Origin: JBBRYB01 sp038238115
GTDB taxonomy: Bacteria; Actinomycetota; Actinomycetes; Propionibacteriales; Nocardioidaceae
DNA: 16,374 nucleotides
NCBI GenBank assembly: GCA_038238115.1
Contig: JBBRYB010000059.1
Span: 1 to 16,374, forward strand
Direction of reading: 5' to 3'
Positions 15,601 through 16,374 of the stretch are shown piece after piece. Below the pieces are notes generated by a model. The model made no database searches. It had not been told where the DNA came from and worked only from the letters and a program-made list of their open reading frames with translations. A program made the position numbers and the translations under genes. Every line of letters begins with the position of its first letter. The stretch's first letter is position 1.

Positions 15601-16146
15601 CGTCACCACACCGGCACGAGCCGCTAGATCGTCCGCACCAGCGTCTCGACCCAACTGAGCTACCGCATCCACCAGCTCCAACGCCGCCCGGACCGCCCGC
15701 TCGGCGTCCTCCTCGGTCGCGGTCGGAGTGCCCCACACCGCCATCACCGCGTCCCCGATGAACTTCTCCACCACCCCGCCATAGCGGCCGATCACCGTCC
15801 TCGACACGTCGAAATAGCGCGACAGCAGCTCACGGATCTCCTCCGGATCCCGCAGCTCCGACAAGGGCGTGAATCCGACCAGATCGCAGAACAACACCGA
15901 ACACACTCGCCGCTCTGCGACCGGGGCGTTCCCCGAGGGCCCCGAGGCGACGACACTTGATGGTGACGGGGCGTGGACGGACCCGTCAGATCCGAGCAAG
16001 GCAGCTCCGCATGTTCCACAGAACCGCTTACCCGGTGTCGTAGGTGCCCCGCAGGATGGGCAAACCGCAGTCAAAGGCGAGCCACACTCCTCGCAGAAGA
16101 CCTTTACCTCCTCGCTAACGGCTGCACAAACCCGGCACATCGGCAT
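12454..16146 (-). CDS. Zinc-ribbon class III adenylate/guanylate cyclase – ATPase – TPR signalling protein (copy 2)
   Basis: A 1230-aa paralogue of the protein at 3940-7545, same strand and domain order. Zinc ribbons: C4-C7/C18-C21 and C29-C32/C43-C46. Class III cyclase, about 78-252: metal Asp D88 (FCDLVGFT) and D132 (FIGDAVMAVW), K128, N203 and R207 (VNTAARV), with Met196 at the second base-selecting position. ATPase with Walker A G303-S310 (GAAGVGKS) and Walker B near E432-D433 (VVLVVEDL). From about residue 720 TPR-like helical repeats run to ~1185, ending in a ~30-residue Gln/Ser/Asp-rich tail that copy 1 lacks. All cyclase residues needed for catalysis except the variant Met look intact. 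The start at ATG 16146 has no strong Shine-Dalgarno; an in-frame C-x-x-C upstream lacks any start codon. It is probably a single-gene unit, regulated by its own upstream region. Confidence 0.93.
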   Translation of the reverse strand: MPMCRVCAAVSEEVKVFCEECGSPLTAVCPSCGAPTTPGKRFCGTCGAALLGSDGSVHAPSPSSVVASGPSGNAPVAERRVCSVLFCDLVGFTPLSELRDPEEIRELLSRYFDVSRTVIGRYGGVVEKFIGDAVMAVWGTPTATEEDAERAVRAALELVDAVAQLGRDAGADDLAARAGVVTGPVAVTVGATGEGMVAGDAVNTAARVQAAAEPGAVLVDEGTLRVAEAAIGFTAAGEHALKGKAELVPLWRATRVMGGSGGSQRIDGLEAGFVGRDAELRLVKELFHACEQRQTPRLVSVTGAAGVGKSRLGWEFRKYIDGLLVTVWWHQGRCLSYGDGVAFWALGEMVRQRLQIADEDSTEVAAERLAAGLQQLVDDPAERAYVGPRLGQLLGVQYGETTSVLGREELFAGWRLFVERLAATGPVVLVVEDLQHADAGLLDFFEHLLDWARDVPIFVLTLARPELEARRAGWVIGRRNSTALTLDPLDDAAMDALLDGLVPGMPTVGKAAIAGRAEGIPLYAVETVRMLIDRDVVQPIDGVYRLVGDVGELSVPATLQSLLAARLDALDRDERRLVADAAVLGGTFPAEALIAVSDQPEPQVRRLLAELVRREVLGVRADPLSPQRGQYGFVQTMFRQVAYDTLSRRERKARHLAVADHLRSTFADQGEEIAEVIATHLLDALHAVPDDSDVPDLRSDAVSMLIRAGERADRTGAPAVATTTYSTAAVLLDETGTPDTDLAAAALRERAGAAANATGDFGTAIERYEVAVETYQRHGHSRAAARAETLTGGALRNQGRLEEARTKISAALSVLEPAPDADTVNALAELATVHAFVGNATEANQVLDTALAQAQALGLPDAVLAGLFSIGGIAQGVANRPAQAAASFREAVLRAEAAGDSAAAARALLNLGDTLATTDPVAAVEANRAAMAHCRRIGARYAMGVAQANLIQALLLTGDWTAAEQVYSSGVSEDGLGDDPFLAFSGALLFAFSGDQARLGAALAVVEKVAGSEDTQDIAAHATALAAAAALDGSHEQALSHARLSLDQAGAVNLRSDAIRWAWPLAADAALALEDTTEADRLLEWLGNHPIGHIPSVLRAERLRISARLLAAQHDLEAGNTFAMAVKAFRDLGSLYHLAKGLLDYAQYLAATGDDQTAEQLAAEAGAIAERLRVQPLIQRARHVAGYSLGQQQPPSQQDDAEPVLAHGGQAFNADGSVALSDSDGRVERR

Positions 16147-16259
16147 GGCGACATCGTAGTGGCACTCCTCGCACGGTGGCTCCGTGGTTTTGGTAGGTGT
16201 TAACGGCTTGGATCACGCCGTGGGCCGTGCCCGATGAACCGCCTGTAAGTGTCTGTGAT

Positions 16260-16281
16260 GGCTGGCCTGGGGCTGGCCTGG
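16260..16281. repeat. Tandem duplication of an 11-mer (GGCTGGCCTGG x2)
   Basis: GGCTGGCCTGG occurs twice head to tail 114-135 bases upstream of the copy 2 start, and partial copies (CTGGCCTG, GCCTGGCCC) follow to about 16333. It lies in the probable promoter region of the second cyclase; no function is evident. Confidence 0.5.
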
Positions 16282-16374
16282 CAGGGTGGTGCTGGTTCTT
16301 CTGGCCTGACGTGACTCGTGAATCGCCTGGCCCTCGCGGGGTGCCTTGCCCGGGATCTGTCCGTCGGGTCGGGA

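Noticed and set aside
1..16374. CRISPR array or complete defence operon
   Set aside because: No regularly spaced repeats and no intact effector set; the only nuclease is a frameshifted fragment.

Overview
The window comes from a high-GC actinobacterium. Coding regions show strong G/C preference at third positions, GTG starts occur, and the families present (double zinc-ribbon class III cyclase–ATPase–TPR giants, pterin dehydratase–VOC fusion, RemA-like protein) fit that group. The genus cannot be fixed from sequence alone; no rRNA, tRNA or CRISPR array was seen.

Layout. (1) 1-498: C-terminal part of a TetR-family regulator, cut by the window edge. (2) 701-1577: a decayed tyrosine recombinase on the minus strand. 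(3) 1831-2502: an intact minus-strand pterin-4a-carbinolamine dehydratase fused to a VOC domain. (4) 2933-3790: remains of a PD-(D/E)XK nuclease and of an unrecognised small protein, closed by a probable bidirectional terminator at 3836-3865. (5) 3940-7545: a 1201-aa zinc-ribbon / class III nucleotide cyclase / ATPase / TPR protein. (6) 7794-9054: a dead IS3-family element interrupted by the left end of an IS30-family element. (7) 9261-9599: a small protein with RemA (DUF370) motifs. (8) 9705-10959: a TetR C-terminal remnant downstream of an intact polytopic membrane protein gene. (9) about 11467-12633: mostly unreadable sequence with possible phage or integrative-element relics (integrase-like N-terminus, small-terminase-like protein, small Cys-rich ORF). 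(10) 12454-16146: a second, 1230-aa cyclase–ATPase–TPR paralogue in the same orientation.

The striking structure is the pair of giant signalling proteins. Their first ~700 residues (zinc ribbons, cyclase, ATPase) are nearly interchangeable, while the TPR halves have diverged. They should both read an input through the TPR/ATPase part and make a cyclic nucleotide through the N-terminal cyclase. The DNA between and beside them is an accessory-DNA graveyard: a recombinase, a nuclease, two IS transposases, a TetR and a phage-like gene all carry single-base frameshifts or stops. The long ORFs around them are clean, so general sequencing error is a less likely explanation than real decay. I saw no convincing intact defence or conflict system; the best candidate for undescribed biology is the duplicated cyclase–ATPase–TPR pair.
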